This document shows, piece after piece, positions 37,200 through 46,364 of a stretch of 64,000 nt of DNA. The translations under genes were made by a program, and so were the position numbers. The stretch comes from Gammaproteobacteria bacterium (GTDB taxonomy: Bacteria; Pseudomonadota; Gammaproteobacteria; Steroidobacterales; Steroidobacteraceae), in contig JANYLM010000143.1 of NCBI GenBank assembly GCA_025357835.1, positions 34,530 through 98,529 on the forward strand, in the 5' to 3' direction. Numbering within the stretch: position 1 is the stretch's first letter; every line of letters begins with the position of its first letter. A model generated the notes under the pieces. The model did no database searches. It was not told where the DNA came from and saw only the letters and a list, made by a program, of their open reading frames with translations.

Positions 37200-38795
37200 A
37201 TGTGTTTTCTTCGAAAGGCTTCGCTGCTTCTGACTTTGATTCCAGCCACGGCCCTGCTGGGCGCTTGTGGCGGTGGCGGTGGTAACGCAGCCATGGGAAG
37301 CAATTCCTCCGCATGGATCAAGGGCCAGTTTTCGACCGCCCCTACTTTCGCAGCCATGTGTATGACCCCGCGAACCGGCATTGATCCGGGAACGCAGAAG
37401 CCTTACCTGGATCGCCCGGGCACAGCGCTCGATGAAAAGAACTGGCTGCGGTCGTGGACCAACGATCTCTATCTATGGTTCGGCGAGGTCCCGGATCAAG
37501 ACCCTGCCGGCTTTGCCTCCGACGCAACTTATTTCGATGCCCTCAAGACCTCTGCGACCACGGCCTCGGGCAAGCAAAAGGACCAATTTCATTTCACCTA
37601 CTCGACGTCGGCTTGGGAGGCGCTGTCGCAGTCCGGGGTGCAGCCAGGTTACGGTGCGAATTTCGTGGTCATCGCAGGCCAGCCGCCACGCAATATCGTA
37701 GTGGCCTACACCCAGCCCGGCTCCGCGGCCGCAAACGCCCCGGCGAGCCTTGCGCGCGGCGCAAAGGTCCTCACCGTGGACGGCGTCGATTTGGTGAACG
37801 CTAACGATAAAGCCGGCGTGGATACGTTGAACGCAGGGCTCTTCCCGAAAACTGTCGGTGAGAGCCACACGTTCTCGATCTTGGATGCGGGCTCGGCAAC
37901 CGGACGCACGGTTACCATGGTGTCCGCAAGCATCACCGAGACACCGGTGCAGAACGTGCAAACCATCCCCACTGCGGCCGGAGGCCTCATTGGATACATG
38001 CTCTTCAACGACCACCTCGCGACCGCCGAAAGTGAACTCGTCGCTGCGTTCAATCAGCTAAAGAGCGCTGCAGTTGGTGATCTGATTCTCGACATCCGCT
38101 ACAACGGCGGAGGTTATCTCGACATCGCGAGTGAGGTCGCATACATGATCGCCGGCCCGATGCGAACGGCGGGGCAAACCTTCGAACTGAGCCAATTCAA
38201 CAGCAAGAATCCGACCGTCAACCCGGTAACTAAAATTGCCATCACACCGCTCGGCTTTCACACGACGACGCAAGGATTATCGCTGCCGTCGGGCCAAGCG
38301 CTGCCCTCCTTGAATTTGTCGCGGGTCTTCGTGCTTACCACCGGCAGCACTTGCTCGGCCAGTGAAGCCATCATCAACAGCCTGCAGGGCATCAACGTCC
38401 AGGTCATTCAGATCGGCTCGACGACCTGCGGCAAACCCTACGGGTTTTATCCAGCCGACAACTGTGGCGTGACCTACTTCTCGATCGAGTTCCAAGGCAT
38501 CAACGCCCAGGGTTTCGGCAATTATCCGGACGGATTCACGCCAATGAATACCACTGCCACACAAGGAGTCTTGGTGCCTGGCTGTTCAGTGGCGGATGAT
38601 TTTGCACACCCCCTCGGGAACCCTGCCGAGGGACTCCTCACCTCCGCGTTAAGCTACGCAGCGAACGGTGTTTGCCCAGTCCCGCCCAGCGGCGCGCTGC
38701 CCGCGCCATCGCTACAGGTGGACACTTATGTACCGCCCGCCGCGAACGGTGCGGTAATCAAGTCGTTGTGGCAGCACAACCGGATTTACCAATAG
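37200..38795 (+). CDS. S41-family peptidase, lipoprotein
   Basis: A 531-residue protein starting at ATG 37200 after AAGGACG. The lipobox LGAC (Cys23) followed by a glycine run indicates a lipid-anchored protein. A PDZ-like region lies at about 165-250. The S41 catalytic domain contains DLILDIRYNGGGYLDIASEVAYM and the nucleophile segment TGSTCSASE, with Ser386 the probable nucleophile. Related C-terminal-processing or tricorn-type proteases act in the periplasm. It is divergent from the mgd operon and is followed 11 nt later by a small gene, so the two probably form an operon. Confidence 0.88.
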   Translation: MCFLRKASLLLTLIPATALLGACGGGGGNAAMGSNSSAWIKGQFSTAPTFAAMCMTPRTGIDPGTQKPYLDRPGTALDEKNWLRSWTNDLYLWFGEVPDQDPAGFASDATYFDALKTSATTASGKQKDQFHFTYSTSAWEALSQSGVQPGYGANFVVIAGQPPRNIVVAYTQPGSAAANAPASLARGAKVLTVDGVDLVNANDKAGVDTLNAGLFPKTVGESHTFSILDAGSATGRTVTMVSASITETPVQNVQTIPTAAGGLIGYMLFNDHLATAESELVAAFNQLKSAAVGDLILDIRYNGGGYLDIASEVAYMIAGPMRTAGQTFELSQFNSKNPTVNPVTKIAITPLGFHTTTQGLSLPSGQALPSLNLSRVFVLTTGSTCSASEAIINSLQGINVQVIQIGSTTCGKPYGFYPADNCGVTYFSIEFQGINAQGFGNYPDGFTPMNTTATQGVLVPGCSVADDFAHPLGNPAEGLLTSALSYAANGVCPVPPSGALPAPSLQVDTYVPPAANGAVIKSLWQHNRIYQ

Positions 38796-38806
38796 CCCTC
38801 GGCGCC

Positions 38807-39202
38807 ATGAGACAGCATCACCCTGTCACGGTGACCGCTTGCCGGCTCATGCTGGCGATCGTCCCGGTACTCTGCGGCGCGGCATGGCCTGAACCGCGTG
38901 ATCCGCCGGCAATGATCGTCAATCCAAGCGATGCAAGCCGCACGGAACTAGCGCGGGTCGTGTGCCAAGCGATGCAGGGTGCGCCCGTGACGCTCGCTGA
39001 CGATGCGCTGACGACCTCGAGCACGCTGGTCATCGACCACGCCAATCCCCGCGACCTGTCGAGCCTGCCGCTGAACGGGCGAAGCTTGGACCGACCCGAG
39101 AGATTCGAACTGATCAAGCACAAATCACGCTGTGTGCTCCTGCAGTCGCGCACCGGCCGTCGCTGGACTCTACGTCACACCGAGTGCCGCGTACCAACCT
39201 AA
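38807..39202 (+). CDS. Small protein with N-terminal hydrophobic segment, unknown function
   Basis: A 131-residue product starting 11 nt after the S41 peptidase. The N-terminus (VTVTACRLMLAIVPVLCGAAW) looks like a signal or anchor sequence. The remainder is soluble, with cysteines at VVCQAM, RCVLLQ and ECRVP. No family recognised. Coupling to the peptidase suggests a helper, substrate or inhibitor (inference). A terminator follows directly. Confidence 0.6.
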   Translation: MRQHHPVTVTACRLMLAIVPVLCGAAWPEPRDPPAMIVNPSDASRTELARVVCQAMQGAPVTLADDALTTSSTLVIDHANPRDLSSLPLNGRSLDRPERFELIKHKSRCVLLQSRTGRRWTLRHTECRVPT

Positions 39203-39225
39203 TTCATAGGTTGGGACCTTTTTTT
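39194..39225 (+). terminator. Rho-independent terminator
   Basis: A perfect 7-bp stem CCAACCT/AGGTTGG with loop AATTCAT is followed after GGACC by seven T residues. The stem begins inside the last codons of the small gene, so it ends the S41 peptidase transcript. Confidence 0.85.
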
Positions 39226-39388
39226 GCCCGATCGTGTGGCGCGAATTATGCTGTGGATCGCAAAACGACTCGTTTGGCCCTGATTCGCAGCACGCAACAG
39301 CGGATTCGCTCTCGGAATCATCGAATTCTGGCATCGTGGTGGTGTTAATGTTCGCTAAGGTTTCGACCGCCCTGCAGGAGATTACGCC

Positions 39389-41626
39389 TTGCTCAGATAC
39401 CAAACATTCGCTTGTGTCGGCCCGCACCGCGTCGGCCTCCGACTGTTGAACACGGCTCTGTTGCTGATGCTGGCTTTGGCGACCATGTCTGCGCAGGCCG
39501 CAACCGCCCCCCTCGCTCCCGGCAACCTCGACGCCGCGCGCCTGTTGGCGGCGGACACGGAACCGCAGAACTGGTTCACCGGCGGGCGCGACAAGGACGG
39601 CAGCTATTATTCGCCTTTAGGCCTCATCGACGCGAACAACGTCAAGCAGCTGGGCTTCGCCTGGCAGTACGACCTGGGCGAGCCCATGCGCGGTCAAGAA
39701 GCGACTCCCATCGTCATCGACGGAGTGATGTACACCTCGGGAACCTGGGGCTATGTGTACGCGGTGGATGCAGCCTCCGGCAAGGAATTGTGGCGCTACG
39801 ACCCGAAGCCCAATTACTTCATCGGCAGGCACCCTTGCTGCGACCTGGTCAACCGGGGCGTGGCGGTATGGAAGGGCAGGGTCTATGTGGCCTCGACCGA
39901 CGGACGTCTGCATGCCTTGAACGCGGCGACCGGCAAGAAAATTTGGGAAGCCGATACCATCACCGATCACAAGCTGCCCTACTCCAGTACAGGCGCACCG
40001 CAAATCGCCGGCAATGTGGTAGTAATCGGCAATGGCGGCGCCGACATGGGCCATACCGCCGTGCGCGGCTATGTCGCGGCCTATGACCTGGACACCGGCG
40101 CATTCAAATGGCGCTTCTACACGGTGCCGCCCGCCGTTGGGCAGCCCTATGAGAATCCGGAACTGGCGCAGGCGGACAAGACCTGGGACCCGCATCGCAA
40201 GCGGGATATAAACGGCGGCGGGACGGCCTGGGATGGATTCGCCTACGATCCGGCCCTGAATCTCGTTTACTTCGGCACGGCCAATGCGGCGCCCTATGAT
40301 TTGCGTCAGCTCGGGCCGGCCAAGCTTGACTCTTTGTTCACCGCATCCATCCTCGCTCTTGACGCGACCACCGGGCGCTTGGCGTGGTACTACCAGACCA
40401 CACCGCGTGATAGCTGGGACTATGACTCGGTACAGAAATTGATACTCGCCGACGTGCAAATCGACGGCAAGAACCAGTCGGTCATCATGCAGGCCTCGAA
40501 GAACGGCTTCTTCTACGTCCTCGACCGCAACACCGGCAAACTGCTGTCCGCTAAGAATTTTACGTACGTGAACTGGGCTTCCCACGTCGACCTGAAGACG
40601 GGGCGGCCGGTGCTCACAGGAGCGGCCGATTGGTATGCATCGCCCAAGAATGTGTATCCGTCCTGGGCCGGTGCGCACACTTGGAACCCCATGTCGTACA
40701 GTGCGCAAACGCACCTGGTCTACATTCCCGTTATCGACGTTTCCGCGGTATGGATCGACATGCTGCACAACGGCGGCAGCATGAAGTACCTCGATGGATT
40801 CTTTACGGTGCAGGGCATCTTTCCGGACGATACCTACGATGCCGCCGCATTAAAAAAACTGTATGGGCCCGTGCCCGACATGCAGGCTATCAAAGCGAGT
40901 CGTAAGGTAAAGCCGGTGCGAGAACTGTTGCGCGCCTGGGACCCGGTGGCACAGAAAACCGTGTGGGAACACGAGACCTCATCAGGCATTCGCGGCTATG
41001 ACGGTGGCGTGATGTCCACCGCGGGGAATCTGGTATTCCAAGGACGAGGTTCGGGTGAATTGTGGGTGTATGCGGCAGACACCGGAAAGGTGCTGAAGGT
41101 GCTCAAAACCGGCAGCCACCTCATGGCGGCCCCCATGACGTACTCCGTCAACGGCCAGCAGTTCGTGGCCATTCAGGCCGGCTACGGCGGCGCAGCGATC
41201 ACGGTAGGCCCCATTCCGCCGAGCAGCGCCGCGCTCAAGTACCAGAACACCAACCGCATCATCGCCTTCAAGATCGGCGGCAGCGCGGTTCCGACGCCGG
41301 CGCCGCGCATCGAAGCACCCTTTGCCATGCCGCCGGTTGAATCAGCAACCCAAGCGCAGATCGATGCCGGCGAGCTTAAGTTCATCGAAGAATGTTCGCG
41401 CTGCCATGTGCTCGGGCCGAGCAGCACCCCCGACCTGCGCAAGCTGAATGCCGGTCTGCATGCGACTTTCAATGACATCGTATTGAAAGGGCTGCTGGCG
41501 CCTGCAGGCATGGAGCGCTTCGACGACATACTGAGCGAGAAGGATGTCGAGAATATTCATGCCTACTTGATCAATCAAAGTTGGGTTGCGTATCGACAGC
41601 AAGAGGGCGCAGCTGCGCACCCTTAA
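39389..41626 (+). CDS. PQQ-dependent quinohemoprotein alcohol dehydrogenase
   Basis: A 745-residue type II quinohemoprotein dehydrogenase. A TTG start is preferred because AGGAG lies at ideal distance and a full signal peptide follows (LLNTALLLMLALATMSAQA). The eight-bladed PQQ domain has W-docking repeats and the vicinal disulfide C150-C151 (HPCCDLV). The C-terminal domain binds heme c (C669-SR-C672-H673). The catalytic Asp344 lies in SWDYDSVQ with Asp346 two residues on, the Asp-x-Asp pattern associated with lanthanide use. It would oxidise primary alcohols or aldehydes in the periplasm and feed the cytochrome chain. Its substrate is unknown. Confidence 0.93.
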   Translation: MLRYQTFACVGPHRVGLRLLNTALLLMLALATMSAQAATAPLAPGNLDAARLLAADTEPQNWFTGGRDKDGSYYSPLGLIDANNVKQLGFAWQYDLGEPMRGQEATPIVIDGVMYTSGTWGYVYAVDAASGKELWRYDPKPNYFIGRHPCCDLVNRGVAVWKGRVYVASTDGRLHALNAATGKKIWEADTITDHKLPYSSTGAPQIAGNVVVIGNGGADMGHTAVRGYVAAYDLDTGAFKWRFYTVPPAVGQPYENPELAQADKTWDPHRKRDINGGGTAWDGFAYDPALNLVYFGTANAAPYDLRQLGPAKLDSLFTASILALDATTGRLAWYYQTTPRDSWDYDSVQKLILADVQIDGKNQSVIMQASKNGFFYVLDRNTGKLLSAKNFTYVNWASHVDLKTGRPVLTGAADWYASPKNVYPSWAGAHTWNPMSYSAQTHLVYIPVIDVSAVWIDMLHNGGSMKYLDGFFTVQGIFPDDTYDAAALKKLYGPVPDMQAIKASRKVKPVRELLRAWDPVAQKTVWEHETSSGIRGYDGGVMSTAGNLVFQGRGSGELWVYAADTGKVLKVLKTGSHLMAAPMTYSVNGQQFVAIQAGYGGAAITVGPIPPSSAALKYQNTNRIIAFKIGGSAVPTPAPRIEAPFAMPPVESATQAQIDAGELKFIEECSRCHVLGPSSTPDLRKLNAGLHATFNDIVLKGLLAPAGMERFDDILSEKDVENIHAYLINQSWVAYRQQEGAAAHP

Positions 41627-41647
41627 GGCCGCACGGCGTATACGTCA

Positions 41648-42109
41648 ATGCTGGTTCGTCTCGCCACAATGGGTGATGTCGCAGGGGTGGCCTCGCTGGT
41701 GGAGCGCTATTGGGAATTCGAATCCATCGGCGGTTTCGATCGATCGCGCATCGAGACGCTGTTGGTTCGCTTACTTTCAGAACCGCAGAGCGGCGCGTGT
41801 TGGGTGGCCGAATCGGAAGGCCGGTTGTGCGGCTATCTCCTCGCCGTCTTCATGTTCAGTCTCGAGCACGGCGGCTGCATGGCCGAGATTGACGAAGTAT
41901 TCGTATCCCAAGAGACGCGCTCTGCGGGAACAGGCTCGCTACTCCTGGCGCATGCCGAACAAGACTTGGCGCAGCGAGGCTTGGTTAGCTTGCAGTTGCA
42001 GCTCGGCATCAACAACGACCGCGCGCGGAAATTCTACGAGCGCCATAGCTTTTGCCGGCGCGCGGGCTACGAGTTACTGGACAAGCCACTGCGACGTATG
42101 AGCCGCTGA
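41648..42109 (+). CDS. GNAT-family N-acetyltransferase
   Basis: A 153-residue acetyltransferase. The segment IDEVFVSQETRSAGTGSLLLAHAEQDLAQRG holds the acetyl-CoA loop, although the usual R-x-x-G-x-G is degenerate (SAGTGS). The C-terminal NNDRARKFYERHSF is typical. It begins 21 nt after the PQQ dehydrogenase. Substrate unknown. Confidence 0.82.
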   Translation: MLVRLATMGDVAGVASLVERYWEFESIGGFDRSRIETLLVRLLSEPQSGACWVAESEGRLCGYLLAVFMFSLEHGGCMAEIDEVFVSQETRSAGTGSLLLAHAEQDLAQRGLVSLQLQLGINNDRARKFYERHSFCRRAGYELLDKPLRRMSR

Positions 42110-42253
42110 TGTGCACATGAGCGGCGTCCGGAGCACGCCACGCGTGCGCCGTCGATGTCCGTGCCGTCGACTCGCAACCGCCCGGCGATGGCAGGCGCTT
42201 CTCGGTGACCGGACACCACTTGATAGAATGAGTATGCACAGGAGGCCGTAGCA

Positions 42254-43876
42254 ATGCTGCAAGCAGGACTGATGATGGATCGGCCGCTATTGATTTCCGC
42301 AGTTATCGAGCATGCGGCAGCACAATATGGACGTACACAAATCGTCTCCCGTGACACGCATGGCTCGCTGCATCGCTACACCTTCGCCGCGTGTGCTGCC
42401 CGCGCTCGACGGCTGGCCAACGCTCTACGGAGCTTGGGATTGGATGCCGGCAGCGCTGTGGGGTCCATTGCCTGGAACAATCATCGCCATCTGGAAGCCT
42501 ATTACGCGGTCTCCGGCAGCGGCATGGTGATGCACACCTGCAACCCTCGGCTGCATCCCGAGCAATTGATCTACATCGTCAACCACGCCGACGATCGGGT
42601 AATTCTGTTTGACGCAACCTTCGCTTCGCTGATCAAGGCGATTGCTCCACATTGCCCCAAAGTCGAGACTTGGCTCTGCCTCAGCGACGCGGCGAACATG
42701 CCCGAGGTCGAGGGAATACCCAACCTTTGCGCCTATGAAGAATTAATTGCCGCACATGGCGACCAATTCGCATGGCCTGAATTCGACGAACGCACCGGCG
42801 CCGTACTTTGCTATACCTCGGGCACTACCGGCCACCCCAAGGGGGCTCTGTATTCACATCGCTCGATGGTGCTTAACGCCATCACCCTGTGCATGCCCGG
42901 GGTATTGGGACTATCTCCCACAGAAACCGTTCTGCCCATTGTGCCCATGTTCCATATCAATGCTTGGTGCATTCCCTATGCCGCCTTGATCGCTGGGGCG
43001 AAACTGGTGCTGCCCGGTCCCAGACTGGACGGCCCCGGGCTGTACGAGATGATGGAAACCGAAAAAGTCACCGCCAGTGCCGGCGTCCCCACGATTTGGC
43101 TGGGGTTGGTGCATCACCTCGAACAGAACCAATTGCGCCTCTCGACCCTACAACGCGCACTATCAGGCGGATCAGCCATGCCGCGTGCCTTGATCGCCAG
43201 CTTGAGCGAAAAGTACGGGATCGAAGTGCGGCAAGGATGGGGGATGACCGAGACCGTCGCCTCGGCGACAATGAGCGCCCTGGATTCCGAGCAAATGATG
43301 TCGGCGCCCGGGGAGAGGCACTCGATCATCGCCAAGCAGGGAAAATCGCTTTTCGGCGTGGAACTCAAAGTGGTGGATGAACACGGCGCCACCCTGCCGC
43401 GTGACGGCATATCGCAAGGCGAGCTCATGGTGCGTGGTCAGTGGATTGTGAGCGGCTATTACAAGAGCAATACCTCGCCGCTGGTGGCGGGCTGGTTTCC
43501 TACGGGAGATATCGCCACCATCGATGCATACGGCATGATGCAGATCAGAGACCGCGCCAAGGATCTCATCAAAACCGGCGGCGAATGGATCAGTTCCATC
43601 GATTTGGAAAATGCAGCCATCGGCCATCCGGCGGTGGCCGCTGCGGCAGTCATTGGCGTCAAGCATCCTAAATGGCAGGAAAGGCCGCTGCTATTCGTCG
43701 TGCGCAAGCAGGGCCGAACCCTGGAGCGGGAGGAGGTCCTGGAGTTCCTCTCGACGCAAGTGGCCCGCCTATGCATGCCGGATGAGGTGATATTCCTGGA
43801 ATCCCTCCCCGTGGGAGGAACAGGTAAAGTTCAGAAGGCGGCTCTTCGGGAGAAATACGGTGATGTGTTCAGTTAG
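42254..43876 (+). CDS. Acyl-CoA synthetase (AMP-forming), medium/short-chain type
   Basis: A 540-residue adenylate-forming ligase with a strong AGGAGG ribosome binding site. The ATP motif YTSGTTGHPKG is near residue 192. GWGMTE (~332), the hinge GWFPTGDIATIDAYG and the catalytic lysine region in PVGGTGKVQK at the C-terminus are all intact. The sequence pattern resembles the AlkK/DmdB group, which activates medium-chain or methylthio-propionate-like acids. It is not next to the aryl-CoA operon, but it is the only CoA ligase in the window, so activation of an aryl acid cannot be ruled out. Confidence 0.9.
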   Translation: MLQAGLMMDRPLLISAVIEHAAAQYGRTQIVSRDTHGSLHRYTFAACAARARRLANALRSLGLDAGSAVGSIAWNNHRHLEAYYAVSGSGMVMHTCNPRLHPEQLIYIVNHADDRVILFDATFASLIKAIAPHCPKVETWLCLSDAANMPEVEGIPNLCAYEELIAAHGDQFAWPEFDERTGAVLCYTSGTTGHPKGALYSHRSMVLNAITLCMPGVLGLSPTETVLPIVPMFHINAWCIPYAALIAGAKLVLPGPRLDGPGLYEMMETEKVTASAGVPTIWLGLVHHLEQNQLRLSTLQRALSGGSAMPRALIASLSEKYGIEVRQGWGMTETVASATMSALDSEQMMSAPGERHSIIAKQGKSLFGVELKVVDEHGATLPRDGISQGELMVRGQWIVSGYYKSNTSPLVAGWFPTGDIATIDAYGMMQIRDRAKDLIKTGGEWISSIDLENAAIGHPAVAAAAVIGVKHPKWQERPLLFVVRKQGRTLEREEVLEFLSTQVARLCMPDEVIFLESLPVGGTGKVQKAALREKYGDVFS

Positions 43877-43888
43877 GAAGAAACACCG

Positions 43889-44254
43889 ATGAAGGTCATG
43901 ACAAGCTATCTTTCGGCACTCCTGGTGCTCGGTCCGTGGGCGGCGCCGCTATTTGCCGCGCAGGCCGCGGACGACCCTCCGGCCAGTGTGGCCACCACGG
44001 TGTCGACAGATGCCAAGATCGTCGGCGCGGCCGTTAAGCGTGACGCTAAGGCCGTTGCGAAGGCCGCCAAGGCCGGCGCTCAACAAGTAGCGGTGGCGGC
44101 CAAAGAGGTCGGGCACGAAGTGGCGGCCGCAAGCAAGGAAGGAGCCAAAAAGGTAGCCGCCGCGACCAAGCGCGGCGTTGAAAAGACCAAGGCCGCCGTC
44201 AAAGGCGACAAGGCCGACAAGGCCGACAAGGCCGGCGACAAACCGGTGCAGTGA
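43889..44254 (+). CDS. Exported alanine/lysine-rich protein
   Basis: A 121-residue protein with a signal peptide (cleavage around FAAQAA). About 80 mature residues are almost only A, K, V, G, E and D in helical heptad-like order (VAKAAKAGAQQVAVAAKEVG), ending in a repeated KAD tail. The composition resembles histone H1-like or LEA-type amphipathic helices, but the signal peptide places it outside the cytosol. It lies 12 nt after the acyl-CoA synthetase. Function unknown. Confidence 0.7.
   Translation: MKVMTSYLSALLVLGPWAAPLFAAQAADDPPASVATTVSTDAKIVGAAVKRDAKAVAKAAKAGAQQVAVAAKEVGHEVAAASKEGAKKVAAATKRGVEKTKAAVKGDKADKADKAGDKPVQ
44207..44233 (+). repeat. Three tandem copies of GACAAGGCC
   Basis: Three perfect 9-bp units encode the DKA-DKA-DKA tail of the exported Ala/Lys-rich protein. 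Such short in-frame repeats readily change copy number and would lengthen or shorten the basic tail without a frameshift. Confidence 0.8.
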
Positions 44255-44341
44255 GAACCGCGATGCAGATTTTTGTCGGTGGCGGGCGGGTTTGGCGGCA
44301 CGCATGAGTGAATCCTAGCGTCGCGCAGCGCGAATCCCTTG

Positions 44342-44872
44342 TCACTGACGGTCGATCAGCTGCAAATGCTCCCGGTAGTAAGCACCGCGGGATGCGTAGT
44401 GTTCCGCAATTTTTAAAAGCTTCTCGCGCTCTTCGGCGCTAAGTTCACGCACCACCTTGGCGGGTGCGCCCAGAATGAGCGTGCCGTCGGCAAATACCTT
44501 GCGTTCGGTAATGACGGCGCCGGCACCCACCAGGCAGCCCTTGCCTATGACGGCCGCGTTCAGCACAACCGCCTGTATGCCTATCAATGAGCCTTCACCC
44601 ACGGTGCAGCCATGCAGCATTGCCTGATGGCCGATGGAAACATTGGCGCCCACCATCAGCGGAAAGCCGGGGTCCGTGTGCATGACCGCTCCATCCTGCA
44701 CATTGCTGTTCGCGCCGATGCTGATGGTCTCGTTGTCGCCGCGCAGGGTCGCGCAAAACCAGACGCTGCTATGGTCGGCGAGGACCGCGTTGCCGACGAC
44801 TGATGCGCTCGGAGCGACGTACGCGCTCATCGCTATCGTGGGAGAAATGTCCCCCAGCCTATACAAAGCCAT
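44342..44872 (-). CDS. Gamma-carbonic anhydrase family protein
   Basis: A 176-residue left-handed beta-helix protein (start MALYRLGDISP at 44872). Hexapeptide repeats run through the middle (VVGNAVLADHSSVWFCATLRGD; NSNVQDGAVMHTDPG; SIGHQAMLHGCTVGEGSLIGIQAVV). The metal histidines His in VMHTD, and His-Gln-x-x-x-His in IGHQAMLHG, are conserved. These trimers are carbonic anhydrases or related acyl-carrier-linked proteins (YrdA/PaaY/CaiE type). Start choice follows homologues. Divergent from the C13 peptidase gene. Confidence 0.9.
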   Translation of the reverse strand: MALYRLGDISPTIAMSAYVAPSASVVGNAVLADHSSVWFCATLRGDNETISIGANSNVQDGAVMHTDPGFPLMVGANVSIGHQAMLHGCTVGEGSLIGIQAVVLNAAVIGKGCLVGAGAVITERKVFADGTLILGAPAKVVRELSAEEREKLLKIAEHYASRGAYYREHLQLIDRQ

Positions 44873-45015
44873 ACAGCCTCCAATGTTCAAGCGCATGCAT
44901 TGTCGATCAACGCGCGCTATGTGGCGAAGATCCTCAACCCATGACCCGCAATCCATAACCCGGCGTATCTGCAATGGCCGCGCCCGCGTAGATGGGCTGT
45001 TATTATCAACGAATC

Positions 45016-46359
45016 ATGAGTGAGTCTCCAATGAACCTGACCTATGCACCGCCAGGATGGCTAACAACATTGGCGCGTCTTTGGGCATTGAGACCGGTGA
45101 CATCGATGCCCTCGGGCAATCCACTGGCTGCGACCCTGGCCATGAGCGGCCTATGGCTGGCGGCGTGGATCGGGATCGATCGCTGGCAGTCGCAGCCGGA
45201 TCCGCAGTTTTTCGCCGGCGGCATTCCACTGCTTGCCTGGTACGCGCTGGCAATCCTCGGGTTAGCCGCATTGCTGCGATGGCGGGCGCATCCGGCGCCG
45301 GCGTTCGGGCCTGCATTGGCGTTGGCGTTGGGAGCCGTGCCGGTGCCGCTGCTGTTCGCCGCTGTGGTGACGGCGTATCTCGATCCCTCTTGGTATCTGG
45401 ACGCGGCCCTAGTCGTCGGTGCTTACACACTGCTTTTCATGGCCCGCGGGCTGCGCGCCATGACCGGTGAAACCCAGCGTGCGGCCGCTTGCGCCGGCCT
45501 CGTGTTCGTTGCGGCGTTTAGCTGGCTCACCGATACGCTGGATGTCATTCCCGATGTGTGGACCCCACGCGAATCGCAGGCTGCTGAACCGGACGACGCA
45601 TCCGCGGACAGCGAGGCCATTTTGTTCGGGCAAGCCGGCCGCATTGATCAATCTCTGGCAGCAATCAGCCGCGATGCGTCGCCGAATCCGCGGTCTTTCT
45701 TTCTCGGCTTTGCCGGAGTCGGCGACCAGAAGGTATTCGCGCAAGAAATCGGCTTTGCATCGCGGGTGCTTGGAGAACGTTACGACATCGCCGGTAGAGG
45801 CTTGTCGCTGATCAACGATCAACGCGACTTGCAGCGCACTCCGCTCGCCACCGTCTCCGGACTGAATTACGCCCTACACGGTCTCGCCTCGCGCATGAAT
45901 CTCGACCAAGATGTGCTCTTCTTGTCGATCTCCTCGCACGGCGCGGAGGATCCCGCGATCGTCGTATCCAATTCGCAACTTCCGCTGAATGATATGACTG
46001 ACGAGGATCTCGCCCATGCCCTGCAGGAATCAGGAATCAAATGGCGGGTGATCATCATTTCGGCGTGCTACGCCGGGGGCTTCATCGAGGCCCTGAGCGA
46101 TCCGCAAACCATCATCATCACCGCGTCGGCGGCCGATCGCACTTCGTTCGGCTGTTCGAACGATCGCGATCTAACGTACTTTGGCGAGGCGTTTTACCGC
46201 GACTCATTGCCCTCTGCTCACTCGTTGCGCGAAGCCTTCGATACGGCCAAGGTCGCCGTCGCCAAGCGGGAGCGACTGGAACACGTCACTGCGTCAATTC
46301 CACAAGCCTTTTTCGGCGCCGAACTGGAAGCAAAACTAGCCGCGATGCAGGACAAGTAG
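45016..46359 (+). CDS. Membrane-anchored C13-family (legumain-like) cysteine peptidase
   Basis: A 447-residue protein. About five hydrophobic helices fill residues 40-185, followed by a soluble caspase-like C13 domain. The catalytic dyad is visible as His308 in SISSHGAEDP and Cys351 in IISACYAGG. FFLGFAGVGDQKVFAQEI is the family opening of the peptidase domain. Bacterial C13 proteins of this membrane type occur in several gammaproteobacteria but their substrates are unknown. An alternative start lies at ATG 45031. Convergent with the XRE-cupin gene. Confidence 0.87.
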   Translation: MSESPMNLTYAPPGWLTTLARLWALRPVTSMPSGNPLAATLAMSGLWLAAWIGIDRWQSQPDPQFFAGGIPLLAWYALAILGLAALLRWRAHPAPAFGPALALALGAVPVPLLFAAVVTAYLDPSWYLDAALVVGAYTLLFMARGLRAMTGETQRAAACAGLVFVAAFSWLTDTLDVIPDVWTPRESQAAEPDDASADSEAILFGQAGRIDQSLAAISRDASPNPRSFFLGFAGVGDQKVFAQEIGFASRVLGERYDIAGRGLSLINDQRDLQRTPLATVSGLNYALHGLASRMNLDQDVLFLSISSHGAEDPAIVVSNSQLPLNDMTDEDLAHALQESGIKWRVIIISACYAGGFIEALSDPQTIIITASAADRTSFGCSNDRDLTYFGEAFYRDSLPSAHSLREAFDTAKVAVAKRERLEHVTASIPQAFFGAELEAKLAAMQDK

Positions 46360-46364
46360 CGATC

